From Tardiphaga sp. vice304 (GTDB taxonomy: Bacteria > Pseudomonadota > Alphaproteobacteria > Rhizobiales > Xanthobacteraceae): DNA of 64,000 nt. The translations under genes were made by a program, and so were the position numbers. The stretch spans positions 3,336,001 through 3,400,000 of the forward strand of contig NZ_CP041402.1 in NCBI RefSeq assembly GCF_007018905.1, written 5' to 3'. Shown here in pieces: positions 52,783 through 61,750 of this stretch. A model generated the notes under the pieces. That model worked only from the letters and a program-made list of their open reading frames with translations, was not told the origin of the DNA and ran no database searches. Each line of letters begins with the position of its first letter. Within the stretch, counting starts at the first letter, position 1.

Positions 52783-55700
52783 ATGGCAAGTGCGATCCGC
52801 GCGTCAGCGTTGAGTTTCTCGGGGCGGGACGATCCTGCGGTACTCATTTTCGAGATGGGCCGAATGATGGTTTTGAAGCTGCTGCTGGCGGCAGGAAGAC
52901 GTCTCACGGCCCGTTCAATCCGAATTTTTTTCGGCTTCTCCCGGCTGCGTCCGGCGTCGGCTGGCGCACCGGCCCGATGCACAGCCGCTTTGGCCCTTTC
53001 GACAGCCGCCGCGATGCTTTGCCTAAGCAGCGCGACTGCGCAGGCAGCCTGCCAGACCTCGGTCGATTTCACCGGCAAGACCGTCGGACAATCGGTCACG
53101 CTCGATGTATCGTCATGCTCGGAACCGATCCGGGCAGGCTTGTACACGACTCTCGGTTTCGACTCCCAGACCGGTTATCCGATGGTCGGCAACCCCGGCG
53201 GCGGTACGCCGGCGTCCATCAATGGCGGCAATGGCGTTGTTTTCCTGGTCACGCCGGGCTCGACCGATGGTTCTGTCTACTTCGACTACACGATTCAACT
53301 GACAACGATGGGATCATCGAACTCGGCCAGCATCCCGCTCTTCTACGCTTCGCAAAGTTGTCCGCTTAGCGCGCCCTGTGCGTATTCATTGGCAAATGGT
53401 GGCAATGTTTACGCCATTACCGATACGTCGTATCCGATAGCGGTGACGAACCTTCCGTTGCCGCCGACGGTGACGTCGCTCAACCCGACCTCCGGTCCCG
53501 CCGCCGGGACCAATTCGGTGGTGATCACCGGGACCGGTTTTACCGGCACGACCGGCGCGGCAAGCGTCAAGTTCGGCGCCACCAACGCGACGAGTTACGT
53601 AGTGAATTCGGCGACGCAGATCACCGCCGTGGCACCCGCCGGCACGGGTACGGTCAACGTCACCGTCACCAACAACGCGGTGACCTCGGCGACCGGCGCC
53701 GGCACTCAATACACCTACCTTCCGGCACCGACAGTGACGGCGCTCAATCCGACCTCCGGTCCGGCGGGCGGCACCAATTCGGTGGTGATCACCGGCACCG
53801 GCTTCACCGGTACGAGCGGAGCGGCGGGCGTCAGGTTCGGCGCCACCAATGCCACCAGCTACGTGGTGGACTCCGCGACGCAGATCACCGCCGTGGCACC
53901 TGCCGGCACGGGCGTGGTCAACGTCACCGTCACCAACAACTCGGCAACCTCGGCCACGGGTGCCGGCAACCAGTACACCTACATCGCGGGACCGGCGGTG
54001 ACGGCGCTCAACCCGACCTCCGGCACGGTGGCGGGTGGCAATTCGGTCGTGATCACCGGCACCGGCTTTACAGGCACCACCGGCGCGGCGAGCGTCAGGT
54101 TCGGCGCCACCAATGCCACCAGCTACGTGGTAAACTCCGCGACGCAGATCACCGCGGTCGCACCTTCCGGCACCGGCGTGGTCAACGTCACCGTCACCAA
54201 TAATTCGGCGACCTCGGCGACCGGCGCCGGCAATCAGTACACCTACGTCGCAGCGCCAACCGTGACCGCGGTCTCGCCGACGGCGGGGCCCACATCGGGC
54301 GGCACGTCGGTCGTCATCACCGGCACCAATCTCAGCGGTGCCACGGCGGTGAATTTCGGGGCTACAGCGGCGGCTGGCTTCACGGTCAACAGCGCGACCC
54401 AGATCACCGCCACGTCACCGGCCGGCACCGGTACGGTGGACATCACGGTGACCACCGTCGGCGGCACCAGTGCCATTTCGGCGGCCGATCAATTCACCTA
54501 CGTCGCAGCGCCGACGGTGACGTCGATCGCGCCGACCAGCGGTCCTGCGGCGGGCGGCACGTCGGTAACTATCACCGGCACCAACCTCTCGGGCGTCAAC
54601 GCGGTGGTGTTCGGCGCTACGCCTGCGACCGGCTTCACCGTCGATAGCGCCACCCAGATCACCGCGACGTCGCCGGCCGGCACCGGCACCGTCGATGTTC
54701 GCGTCACGACCGTCGGCGGCACCAGCGCGACATCTGCGGCCGACCAGTTCACCTACGTCGCGGCGCCGACGGTGACGTCGATTGCACCGACCAGCGGTCC
54801 GACCGCGGGCGGAACTTCGGTCGTCATGGCATGCGCCGCCGTTGTCGCTGTGATCGAGGTGGCGCTTGCGACGGTGAACGTGGTCACCGCCGTGCCTCCG
54901 ATGGTTACGGCGGTCGCCCCGGTGAAATTGCTGCCGGTGATCGTCACATTCACCGGCGCGACCAGCGTGACCTTCGGCGGCACCGCGGCGACCAGCTTCA
55001 CTGTCGGCAGCGCAACCTCGATCACCGCGACGACGCCGGCGCATGCGGCCGGCGCGGTCGATATCACGGTGACGACGCCCGGCGGCACGGCGACCGGCGC
55101 CGGCCTCTACAGCTACATTGTCCCCGTCACGACCACGTCGCTCGCCTCGTCGCGCAATCCCAGCGAGGCCGGGCAGGCGGTGACCTTCACCGCGACGGTG
55201 AGCGCCAACGGCGCGATGCCGACCGGCACGGTGACGTTCAGCGACGGCGGCGTGGCGATCGGCTCCGCATCGCTGACCGGCGGCGTCGCCGCCTTCACGA
55301 CCTCGGCGCTGGCGATTGGCAACCACACCATCACCGCCGCCTATGCCGGCAACGCGAATTTCGCCGCCAGCACATCGGCGCCGCTGCTGCAGGCGGTGAA
55401 CACGCCGCAGGACAGTCTGAAACTGCGCGCGCTGCAGATCGTCGCCACCCGGACGGTGGCGCAGAATTCCGGCTCGGCGATCTCCGGCGCAATCGACAGC
55501 GCGATCGGCGAAGGGTTCAGCAATGGCGCCGGCCCGATGACGACGCCCGGTGCCGGCGGCGTGCGGTTCAACTTCTCCGCCGATCCCGACCAGGAGACGA
55601 CGACGACGGCAGAGCGCACCGTCAGCCAGCGCTGGAATGGCGACTACGGCACCGCCGCCTATGCCACACGAGGCCGGGGCGGCGTGTCGCGCGGCGAAGG

Positions 55701-56574
55701 CAACCGCGTCGATGATGCCTTCGCCGCGATCGATCGCAGCTTCGTCAAGGCCAGGGCGCCGCGGCCTCCTGTCGAACCGAAGGACTGGCTGCTGTGGGGC
55801 GACATCAGGGGCAGCGGCATCAGCAACTGGCATTCCAGCGGGCCCTCGGTGCTGTACGGCACCCAGGTCAACGGGCTGCTCGGCCTGACGCACCGGCTTA
55901 CGCCGAATTTCCTGGTCGGCGTGGTCGGCGGCTACGAAGTATTCGACTATCGCTCGGACACGCTGAACGGCCGCCTCAAGGGCGACGGCTGGACCGTCGG
56001 CTCCTATCTCGGCTGGAAGTTCGCCGCCGGGCTGCGTTTCGACGCGGCCGTCGCCTATACCGGGCTGGGCTATGACGGCACGGCGGGCACCGCCACCGGC
56101 AAGTTCAACGGTGATCGCTGGCTGGTGTCGGGCGGCCTGACCGGCAGTACCGAGGCCTATGGCTTTGCGATCGAGCCCTCGGCGCGGGTCTATGCGCTGT
56201 GGGAGCAGCAGAACGCCTATACGGACTCGCTAGGCACGCCGCAGGCCGAGCGCAGCTTCTTCACCGGCCGCGCCTCGACCGGCTTCGCCGTCGCCTATCC
56301 CTGGCTGTTCGATGCCGCGCTGACGATCTCGCCCTATGCCGGCATCTACGCCGACTATTACTTCACCGGCGACGACGCCGCCTCGGTGACGCTGGCGGGC
56401 GGCGGTGCGTTGACCTCGACGCCGTTCATCGACGGCTGGTCGGCGCGAGCCACCGGCGGCCTTGCTGCGCGGTTCGGCAACGGCGCTGCGGTCGCCTTCG
56501 GCGCCGAGCTCGGCGGCATCGGCAACAACGTGCAGATCTGGAGTTTCCGCGGGCGGGGATCGGTGCCGTTCTGA
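52783..56574 (+). CDS. Autotransporter with TIG/IPT repeats, an Ig-like domain and a C-terminal barrel
   Basis: 1263 residues from ATG 52783 (a later start near 52855-52867 is also possible). A long signal region ends AAAMLCLSSATAQA. A Cys-containing head (about 90-225) is followed by five clear IPT/TIG repeats of about 87 residues (first at 53461: PTVTSLNPTSGP..NSVVITGTGFTGT), each ending near QYTYV or QFTYV. The sixth repeat is disturbed: after GGTSVV it reads hydrophobic out-of-type sequence (54828-54948) that on the minus strand encodes a TIG half. A Big_3-type Ig domain (about 55126-55410) and an autotransporter barrel (about 55776-56574: WLLWGDIRGSG, ending in SVPF) close the protein. 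Surface adhesin or similar. Confidence 0.9.
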   Translation: MASAIRASALSFSGRDDPAVLIFEMGRMMVLKLLLAAGRRLTARSIRIFFGFSRLRPASAGAPARCTAALALSTAAAMLCLSSATAQAACQTSVDFTGKTVGQSVTLDVSSCSEPIRAGLYTTLGFDSQTGYPMVGNPGGGTPASINGGNGVVFLVTPGSTDGSVYFDYTIQLTTMGSSNSASIPLFYASQSCPLSAPCAYSLANGGNVYAITDTSYPIAVTNLPLPPTVTSLNPTSGPAAGTNSVVITGTGFTGTTGAASVKFGATNATSYVVNSATQITAVAPAGTGTVNVTVTNNAVTSATGAGTQYTYLPAPTVTALNPTSGPAGGTNSVVITGTGFTGTSGAAGVRFGATNATSYVVDSATQITAVAPAGTGVVNVTVTNNSATSATGAGNQYTYIAGPAVTALNPTSGTVAGGNSVVITGTGFTGTTGAASVRFGATNATSYVVNSATQITAVAPSGTGVVNVTVTNNSATSATGAGNQYTYVAAPTVTAVSPTAGPTSGGTSVVITGTNLSGATAVNFGATAAAGFTVNSATQITATSPAGTGTVDITVTTVGGTSAISAADQFTYVAAPTVTSIAPTSGPAAGGTSVTITGTNLSGVNAVVFGATPATGFTVDSATQITATSPAGTGTVDVRVTTVGGTSATSAADQFTYVAAPTVTSIAPTSGPTAGGTSVVMACAAVVAVIEVALATVNVVTAVPPMVTAVAPVKLLPVIVTFTGATSVTFGGTAATSFTVGSATSITATTPAHAAGAVDITVTTPGGTATGAGLYSYIVPVTTTSLASSRNPSEAGQAVTFTATVSANGAMPTGTVTFSDGGVAIGSASLTGGVAAFTTSALAIGNHTITAAYAGNANFAASTSAPLLQAVNTPQDSLKLRALQIVATRTVAQNSGSAISGAIDSAIGEGFSNGAGPMTTPGAGGVRFNFSADPDQETTTTAERTVSQRWNGDYGTAAYATRGRGGVSRGEGNRVDDAFAAIDRSFVKARAPRPPVEPKDWLLWGDIRGSGISNWHSSGPSVLYGTQVNGLLGLTHRLTPNFLVGVVGGYEVFDYRSDTLNGRLKGDGWTVGSYLGWKFAAGLRFDAAVAYTGLGYDGTAGTATGKFNGDRWLVSGGLTGSTEAYGFAIEPSARVYALWEQQNAYTDSLGTPQAERSFFTGRASTGFAVAYPWLFDAALTISPYAGIYADYYFTGDDAASVTLAGGGALTSTPFIDGWSARATGGLAARFGNGAAVAFGAELGGIGNNVQIWSFRGRGSVPF
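54828..55047. repeat. Inverted TIG-coding segment facing a direct copy
   Basis: The arm 54828-54926 read on the minus strand and the arm 54949-55047 read on the plus strand match over 99 bases at about four of five positions, with a 22-base spacer. The minus reading gives FTGATAVTIGGTAVTTFTV and the plus reading FTGATSVTFGGTAATSFTV, both TIG halves. Thus one TIG half lies backwards within the gene but keeps the frame open. Confidence 0.85.
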
Positions 56575-56626
56575 GGGGCGGTGAGTGTTCCAGTTCACCT
56601 CATCATAGACAGGATCGCCGGCGCTG

Positions 56627-56716
56627 TGGCGGAAGGGGTGGGATTCGAACCCACGGTACCCTTGCAGGCACGGCGGTTTTCAAGACCGCTGCCTTAAACC
56701 ACTCGGCCACCCTTCC
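56627..56716 (-). tRNA. tRNA-Ser (UGA)
   Basis: Read on the minus strand from 56716: acceptor GGAAGGG pairs with CCCTTCC before the discriminator G and an encoded CCA (56629-56627). The anticodon loop CTTGAAA gives UGA, a long variable arm of class II type (GCCTGCAAGGGTACC region) is present, and the T loop is GGTTCGAATCC. About 90 bases with CCA. Confidence 0.97.
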
Positions 56717-56852
56717 AGCGTTCATGCGCTTAGCAAAGGGCAGGGCGGAGGGAAAGCGGGGATGTTGCGGGGGATGCCGAATTTGGCCCGGACAAGCGGC
56801 ACGCGCGCCGTGCTAAAGGGACCATGACGATTCCAAACGAAAGGAGACCGCC

Positions 56853-57251
56853 ATGGCCAATCCCACCCCGCGTGCCGATGCCCTGCGGCAGATGCGCGAG
56901 GCCAAGTTCGAAGCCGAACAGAGGCGTCTGAAGCAGGAAACCAGCAAGCCGACCGAGGCGCCGAGGCGCAAGCCGGAGCCGACCGCCGCCGCGGGCGAGG
57001 ACAAGCCGGCCAAGGCCAAGGCGTCACTGAAGCCGCCCCCGAAGGCCACCGCCCCGGTTGCCGAGCGTGCCGAGATCGCGACCGCAGGCGGCGCCGAGGT
57101 TTTCGACGCAGCCCCGGCTGCCAAAGCCAGTGCTGAGCCCAGCGTCGAGCCCGGCGTCAGCAAGACCGCCAAGAAGACGTCCAAGTCAGCCGCGCCGAAA
57201 GCGACAGCCAAGAAAGCCGCTACCAAGAAGGCCAAAACGTCGTCCAAATAG
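56853..57251 (+). CDS. Lys/Ala/Pro-rich low-complexity protein
   Basis: 132 residues. N-terminal 35 residues form a charged helix (PRADALRQMREAKFEAEQRR), the rest is Ala, Pro, Glu and Lys, ending in an H1-like basic tail (KATAKKAATKKAKTSSK). AAGGAG precedes ATG 56853 at good spacing. Possibly a nucleic-acid-binding protein resembling histone H1-like tails; no domain family is certain. Confidence 0.75.
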   Translation: MANPTPRADALRQMREAKFEAEQRRLKQETSKPTEAPRRKPEPTAAAGEDKPAKAKASLKPPPKATAPVAERAEIATAGGAEVFDAAPAAKASAEPSVEPGVSKTAKKTSKSAAPKATAKKAATKKAKTSSK

Positions 57252-57338
57252 CCGCCACGCGCGACGCGGCATTTTCAGATCCAGCGTCGCGACAGACTTT
57301 TCACGGGCCCGGCCCGCCGTTGCAACGGACCCGCGATG

Positions 57339-57848
57339 TCAGCGTGCCGGCGCAGCGCCCGGCAGTGGGGCGCCGCCGACCGAAATGGCGCCGGCCGGAG
57401 CCGGAGCCGGGCGCTTGCGCGGCGCGGTGGGCGCGCGGGGGGCAGCGGCCGGCGGTGACGACGCAGCCGTCGGGGCCGCGCCAGGCGCCGGCGTGGCGAG
57501 CTGACTCTGCAGAGTATCGATCCGGGCGGTGAGGCCGGCGAGTTGCTCGGACAATCGTTTCAGCTCGGCCTGCTGGCTGGCCAGCAATTGCGTGGCGGAT
57601 TGCAGCGAGGCGGCCGTCTGGGCCTGAAACGCCACGAACTCCGTTGCGGCGACGGAATCGCCTACACTTGCGGTCGAGGCGGGGGATTTGGCCGAGGAAC
57701 CATCCGTGGGCTGGTCGCTCAGACTGAGCCAGCCGAACACCGCGGCGGCGCCGAGAACCACGAGCACGACTGCCAGCACAACGCCTTTTCGGGATCTGCC
57801 GCCGCCCAGTTGCAAGAGCGGGGGTCCAACGTCGATGGGGTCGGCCAC
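57339..57848 (-). CDS. Membrane-anchored coiled-coil protein
   Basis: 169 residues. One transmembrane segment near the N-terminus (VVLAVVLVVLGAAAVFGWLSL), then a coiled coil (about 75-120: FVAFQAQTAASLQSATQLLA through LTARIDTLQSQLA) and a Pro/Ala-rich tail (about 125-169). The tail suggests a periplasmic or cell-wall position. Unknown function. Confidence 0.7.
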   Translation of the reverse strand: MADPIDVGPPLLQLGGGRSRKGVVLAVVLVVLGAAAVFGWLSLSDQPTDGSSAKSPASTASVGDSVAATEFVAFQAQTAASLQSATQLLASQQAELKRLSEQLAGLTARIDTLQSQLATPAPGAAPTAASSPPAAAPRAPTAPRKRPAPAPAGAISVGGAPLPGAAPAR

Positions 57849-57958
57849 AGGCTACTCACTTCGCTTTTCGAGATACTCGTCTCTTGCTGTCATAATTAGC
57901 CGAGCGCTCCGCCACAATGGTAAATCACGGCGCCAGGCCATGTTTGCGGGCGTGTGGC

Positions 57959-58114
57959 CTAGCCGGACTTGTTGATCTTCTTGATCTTGGCCTCAGCCGC
58001 CTCGATCGAGGTTGCCAGTTCGAGAATCGCTTTCGAGAGCAGGTCTGCGGCTTCCTTCGGGTCCTGCGACTTGGCAGCCCGCAGCGCATAGTTCTTGGCG
58101 GATGATAGCGACAT
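57959..58114 (-). CDS. Small helical protein (51 residues)
   Basis: ATG 58114 to TAG 57959-57961 with AAGGA upstream. Begins MSLSSAKNYALRAAKSQDP and continues as an Ala/Glu/Lys-rich helix through LLSKAILELATSIEAAEAK to a KKIN end. Strong helix propensity; no known domain. Confidence 0.6.
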   Translation of the reverse strand: MSLSSAKNYALRAAKSQDPKEAADLLSKAILELATSIEAAEAKIKKINKSG

Positions 58115-58261
58115 CGGTCGGTCCTTGCAGGCGCTGACGGTGTGTCGGCGTAACTGAAGCTAGCAATGCGCGCGGCATAAAGGAATATTCCCCGCGGGAA
58201 GATGCGAGCCGCTCGGCTGCCATCTAGCTTTTGCCCAGATCCGCCGCTATATCTGAATTGT

Positions 58262-58569
58262 CGAAAGACGATGGCGCTGAAACTCATAGCGGACTGCGGA
58301 CAGACCCGGGGGCAGTACCCGGCGCCTCCACCTCAGCAGCTCACGTCTCACTTGGGTGAGGCGATTCTGGCCGAAAGGCGGGATGTAAGTGCTGTTCAGG
58401 CGGGGGCGAAATAGGATCGATGGTCGCAAAGAAGGTATGAATTGTTCCCGGCATGATACCGCCGTTATCGGGTCAAAACCTAAATGCAAACGATAACGTT
58501 CGCATGAACGAAGTGCGCCTCGCGGCGTAACCGTTCGGGGTTGGTCCACCTTGCAACAGAACGGCCAGG
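58262..58569 (+). ncRNA. ssrA: tmRNA, circularly permuted two-piece form (SsrA)
   Basis: The coding piece starts GGGGGCGAAATAGGATCG (58402 on). It carries the tag frame 58486-58530: GCA AAC GAT AAC start, ending GCG GCG TAA, giving ANDNVRMNEVRLAA. The acceptor piece lies upstream: T arm CCGGG-GGCAGTA-CCCGG (about 58308-58324) and CGCCTCC-ACC (58323-58332), whose 7-base stem pairs with GGGGGCG of the coding piece (with one G-U). An internal segment (about 58334-58401) is removed in maturation. This order, acceptor before tag, is the alphaproteobacterial permuted form. Limits are estimates. Confidence 0.9.
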
Positions 58570-58602
58570 GCCGCGTCAACCTTCGGGTTGGCGCGGCTTT
58601 TT
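58570..58602 (+). terminator. Intrinsic terminator of the tmRNA gene
   Basis: GCCGCGTCAACC (58570-58581), TTCG loop, GGTTGGCGCGGC (58586-58597), then TTTTT. A near-perfect 12-bp stem. Confidence 0.92.
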
Positions 58603-58717
58603 CGTTTCTGCGAACGGTGTCAGCGCACCTTTTTTGCTACCAGAGACTTATCTCGACCGTTTCATGCAACCTTCGCGGGGGGGCTGCCCGTTGCTTCCGT
58701 GAAACGAGGGACTTGCA

Positions 58718-58951
58718 ATGACCATCTGGCCAACATCGGCGAATATCGTTCCGATCGGACGTCGCGCGTACTGCTTGCAGAACGCGGCCTATGATCTGCG
58801 GCAGCATGCCATCGAAGGCGGCAATATCGAGGGTTGGCGACTGGCCCGCCGGATGCGCGACGCGGATACGCTGCATCAGTACAGGGTTGTCGAGCGCGAA
58901 CTTAAAATCTATCTACAACGCCATTCGCTCAGCCTTTCGGATGTTGCCTGA
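58718..58951 (+). CDS. Hypothetical protein (77 residues)
   Basis: MTIWPTSANIVPIGRRAY, then a helical LRQHAIEGGNIEGWRLARRMRDADTL and a closing RVVERELKIYLQRH. GAGGG precedes ATG 58718 by about eight bases. Helical, with many Arg. No family recognised. Confidence 0.55.
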   Translation: MTIWPTSANIVPIGRRAYCLQNAAYDLRQHAIEGGNIEGWRLARRMRDADTLHQYRVVERELKIYLQRHSLSLSDVA

Positions 58952-59026
58952 AGTCTAGCCGGGCCTGACCGAACGACCGTTCGTCATTCCAGCGCGGCAT
59001 GCGTTGCGGGTGTTTTACTCCGACCA

Positions 59027-59230
59027 TCATCCGGCAAGGGCAGGGGCGATCCGCTCGCCGGCGATCGCGCGGTCGATGGCGTCCACCAGCGACTGGATTT
59101 CGATAAAACGGTTGCGGGCGCGCTCGGCCTTGTCGCGGTCGAACGGCGCCGCCAGCACCTTTGCAAAGCCGTCGCGGTCCTCGACCATGCGCTCGCGCGC
59201 CTTCATCAATGTCGTCAGCCGTTCGTTCAT
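59027..59230 (-). CDS. Conserved hypothetical protein (67 residues)
   Basis: MNERLTTLMKARERMVEDR begins a protein that is helical throughout, with a charged heptad-like pattern and ending IDRAIAGERIAPALAG. GGAG seven bases before the ATG at 59230. Perhaps a coiled-coil dimer. No domain recognised. Confidence 0.7.
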   Translation of the reverse strand: MNERLTTLMKARERMVEDRDGFAKVLAAPFDRDKAERARNRFIEIQSLVDAIDRAIAGERIAPALAG

Positions 59231-59450
59231 CGCTGGCTCCTGTGGGATTGAAACAAACGGCGCGTGCCGCGGGACACTACCGAGTAGCTTGATTCGGCGG
59301 CGTCCGGCCGGTCAGCTTTCATTTACCATACTTGCCTCAGCCGCATTTCCGCCGTGATTGATCCGCGATATCTTCATGACTTGATGCGGTTGTGGGGTCG
59401 TATCGAGATTTGCGGATCGCGCACGCCCGAGTGGGCAGCCGGCCGCCGGA

Positions 59451-60392
59451 ATGGTATTGGGGCTTATGGGGATTCGTGAATCATATCGGCTGAGGCGTGC
59501 CGCACGGGCGGCTGCGGCCGTCGGTGCCTGCCTGGCGCTCGCCAATTGCGCGTCCTCAGGCAAGATGAGCAAGCTCGACCCGAAATATGGCGTTTCCACC
59601 AGCCCGCGCGTGGTTGCGGCTGGGGAACCCGTGCCGAAGGGCGGCGGCACCTATCGGATCGGCAAGCCCTATACGGTGGCCGGCCGCACCTATGTGCCGG
59701 AAGAAGACGTCAATTATCGCGCCGAAGGCATGGCCTCGTGGTATGGCGACGCTTTCCACGGCCGCCTGACCGCCAACGGCGAGGTGTTCGACATGGCCTC
59801 GCTGACCGCCGCGCATCCGACGCTGCCGATCCCGTCCTATGCGCGCGTCACCAACATCAGCAATGGCAAGTCGCTGATCGTGCGCGTCAATGACCGCGGC
59901 CCGTATCACGGCAACCGCCTGATCGACGTCTCCAACCGCGCCGCCGACCTGCTGGAATTCAAGGGCCACGGCATTGCCCGCGTGCGCGTCGAATATGTCG
60001 GCCGCGCGCCGCTGGAAGGCTCCGACGACCGCCAGCTGGTGGCCACCCTGCGCACCGGCGAGCCGGCGCCGTCGCCCTCGATGGTCCGCGTCGCCTCCGC
60101 GCGCTCCTTCGTGCCGGACATGCCGACGCCGGGTCGCGTTGCCCGCGGCGACGTTCCGATGCCCGAGGGACGGCCGTATTCGCTGGGTCACACCTCGGCC
60201 GATGTGGCGTCGATCAATGCGACGTCGGAAATGTCCGCCTCGGGCCGCGTCCGCGCCAATCCCCGCATGGTCGAGAATCGCCGCGCGGTGTCTTACGAGA
60301 ACGACAGCCGCTATGCCGCGCCGGAGCCGGCCAATGAGCGGGCGCCGGCCGACGAGGCCCGCGATATCCTGTCCGGCCGCGGGCTTTATTGA
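59451..60392 (+). CDS. rlpA: RlpA-like lipoprotein (septal lytic transglycosylase family)
   Basis: 313 residues from ATG 59451 (or MGIRESY at 59466). Lipobox LANC near residue 33. The double-psi beta-barrel is complete: YRAEGMASWYGDAFHGRLTANGEVFDM (with the D and H active positions) and LPIPSYARVTNISNGKSLIVRVNDRGPYHGNRLIDVSNRAA. The SPOR domain of some RlpA proteins is not evident in the long C-terminal tail (about 205-313). Expected in the outer membrane, cutting denuded glycan strands. Confidence 0.88.
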   Translation: MVLGLMGIRESYRLRRAARAAAAVGACLALANCASSGKMSKLDPKYGVSTSPRVVAAGEPVPKGGGTYRIGKPYTVAGRTYVPEEDVNYRAEGMASWYGDAFHGRLTANGEVFDMASLTAAHPTLPIPSYARVTNISNGKSLIVRVNDRGPYHGNRLIDVSNRAADLLEFKGHGIARVRVEYVGRAPLEGSDDRQLVATLRTGEPAPSPSMVRVASARSFVPDMPTPGRVARGDVPMPEGRPYSLGHTSADVASINATSEMSASGRVRANPRMVENRRAVSYENDSRYAAPEPANERAPADEARDILSGRGLY

Positions 60393-60488
60393 TCCCGATA
60401 CCGTGACGAAGCAGGGTCGATTGACCCTGCCGCTTGCGTTGTTTGCCCGGGATGTTGCTGGTAAGACGTTGGGCCTGCAGGACACCTC

Positions 60489-61748
60489 ATGGCACCGACC
60501 ATCACCGCGCTTTTCCCGTTTCCGACTGCGCTCTCGCGCTGGCGCTTCCTGCTGACCGGCCTGCTTGCAGCCGGTCTGCTGTTGTCGGGGGCGGCCTATG
60601 CTGCGAATCAAAGCGTGCAGGGCGCCAGGAAGGCAGTGGAAGACGGCGGCTACGACACCGACGCGCCGACCGCGATCTTGATCGAGGCGAGTTCCGGCAG
60701 CGTGTTGTTCGAGAAGAACGCCGATGAACTGCGCCAGCCTTCCAGCATGGCCAAGTTGATGACCGCCGAGCTGGTGTTCAGCATGGTGGCGCGCGGCGAC
60801 ATCAAGCTGACCGACGAATACCGCGTCAGCGAGAACGCCTGGCGCAAGGGAGGCGCGCCGGCCGGCGGCGCGACCATGTTCGCCGCGCTGAAGAGCGCGG
60901 TGCCGGTCAGCGATCTCCTGCGCGGCATGATCGTGCAGAGCGGTAATGATTCCGGCATGATCCTGGCCGAAGGCATCAGCGGCAGCGAAAAGGCCTTTGC
61001 GGAGAAGATGACCGCGCGCGCGCGCGAGCTCGGCCTGACGAAGTCGAATTTCGTCAATTCCAACGGCCTGCCGGATCCCGACAACAAAATGTCGGTGCGC
61101 GAGATGAGCCGCCTGACGCGGCACATGATCCAGACCTATCCGGAATTCTACAAGCTCTACGCCGAGCGCGAATTCACCTGGAACAAGATCCGCCAGACCA
61201 ACCGCAATCCGCTGCTTGCGACGCTGGAAGGCGCCGACGGGCTGGTCACCGGCTATACCAAGGAGGGCGGCTACGGCATGGCCGCCTCCGCGGTGCAGAA
61301 CGGCATGCGGCTGATCGTGGCGATCAACGGCATGGACGATCCCGACGACCGCGTCACCGAAGCCAAGAAGCTGCTGGAGTGGGGGTTCAAGAACTTCGAG
61401 GCGCGCGCGCTGTTCGCGGCCAACCAGCCGGTCGGCTACGCCAAGGTGTTTGGCGGCGACGCCGGCTCGGTGGCGCTCGCCAGCAAGGAGCCGGTCAAGG
61501 TGATGGTGCAGAAGAACGGCAGCGACAAATTGATCGCGCGCATCGTCTATAATGGCCCGGTGCGAGCGCCGGTCGAGGCCGGCCGACCGGTCGGCATTAT
61601 TCGCGTGATGCGCGGCTCCAATGTCGCGGTGGAGACGCCGATCTATGCCGCGGAGGCCGTCGGCACCGGCTCGCTGACGCAACGCGCGATCGACGGCGCC
61701 AGCGAATTGGCAGTCGGCCTGTTCCGCGCCGGCGTCGCGAAGCTGTGA
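60489..61748 (+). CDS. D-alanyl-D-alanine carboxypeptidase (PBP5/DacF family), KTG motif altered
   Basis: 419 residues. Signal peptide (LLTGLLAAGLLLSGAAYA). SxxK is SMAK (Ser86, Lys89), SxN is SGN (151-153), but the third box is GLVTGYTKEGGYG, with Val253 where Lys is normal in KTG. A C-terminal beta domain follows. Cuts the terminal D-Ala of muropeptides if active. Start ATG 60489. Its stop overlaps or abuts tmk. Confidence 0.9.
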   Translation: MAPTITALFPFPTALSRWRFLLTGLLAAGLLLSGAAYAANQSVQGARKAVEDGGYDTDAPTAILIEASSGSVLFEKNADELRQPSSMAKLMTAELVFSMVARGDIKLTDEYRVSENAWRKGGAPAGGATMFAALKSAVPVSDLLRGMIVQSGNDSGMILAEGISGSEKAFAEKMTARARELGLTKSNFVNSNGLPDPDNKMSVREMSRLTRHMIQTYPEFYKLYAEREFTWNKIRQTNRNPLLATLEGADGLVTGYTKEGGYGMAASAVQNGMRLIVAINGMDDPDDRVTEAKKLLEWGFKNFEARALFAANQPVGYAKVFGGDAGSVALASKEPVKVMVQKNGSDKLIARIVYNGPVRAPVEAGRPVGIIRVMRGSNVAVETPIYAAEAVGTGSLTQRAIDGASELAVGLFRAGVAKL

Positions 61749-61750
61749 CG

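Noticed and set aside
54415..55893. 492-codon open frame on the minus strand inside the autotransporter
   Set aside because: It is Arg/Gly/His-rich, has no start with a ribosome site and mirrors the codon bias of the TIG repeats on the other strand; only the short TIG-like part at 54828-54948 in a different minus frame is meaningful.
56627..56716. tRNA-Ser gene as an integration site
   Set aside because: No integrase gene or direct repeat of the tRNA 3' end was seen on either side within the window.
59556..61682. 708-codon minus-strand frame opposite rlpA and the carboxypeptidase
   Set aside because: Shadow frame of two clear plus-strand genes with a terminator-free gap; no homology or start signal.
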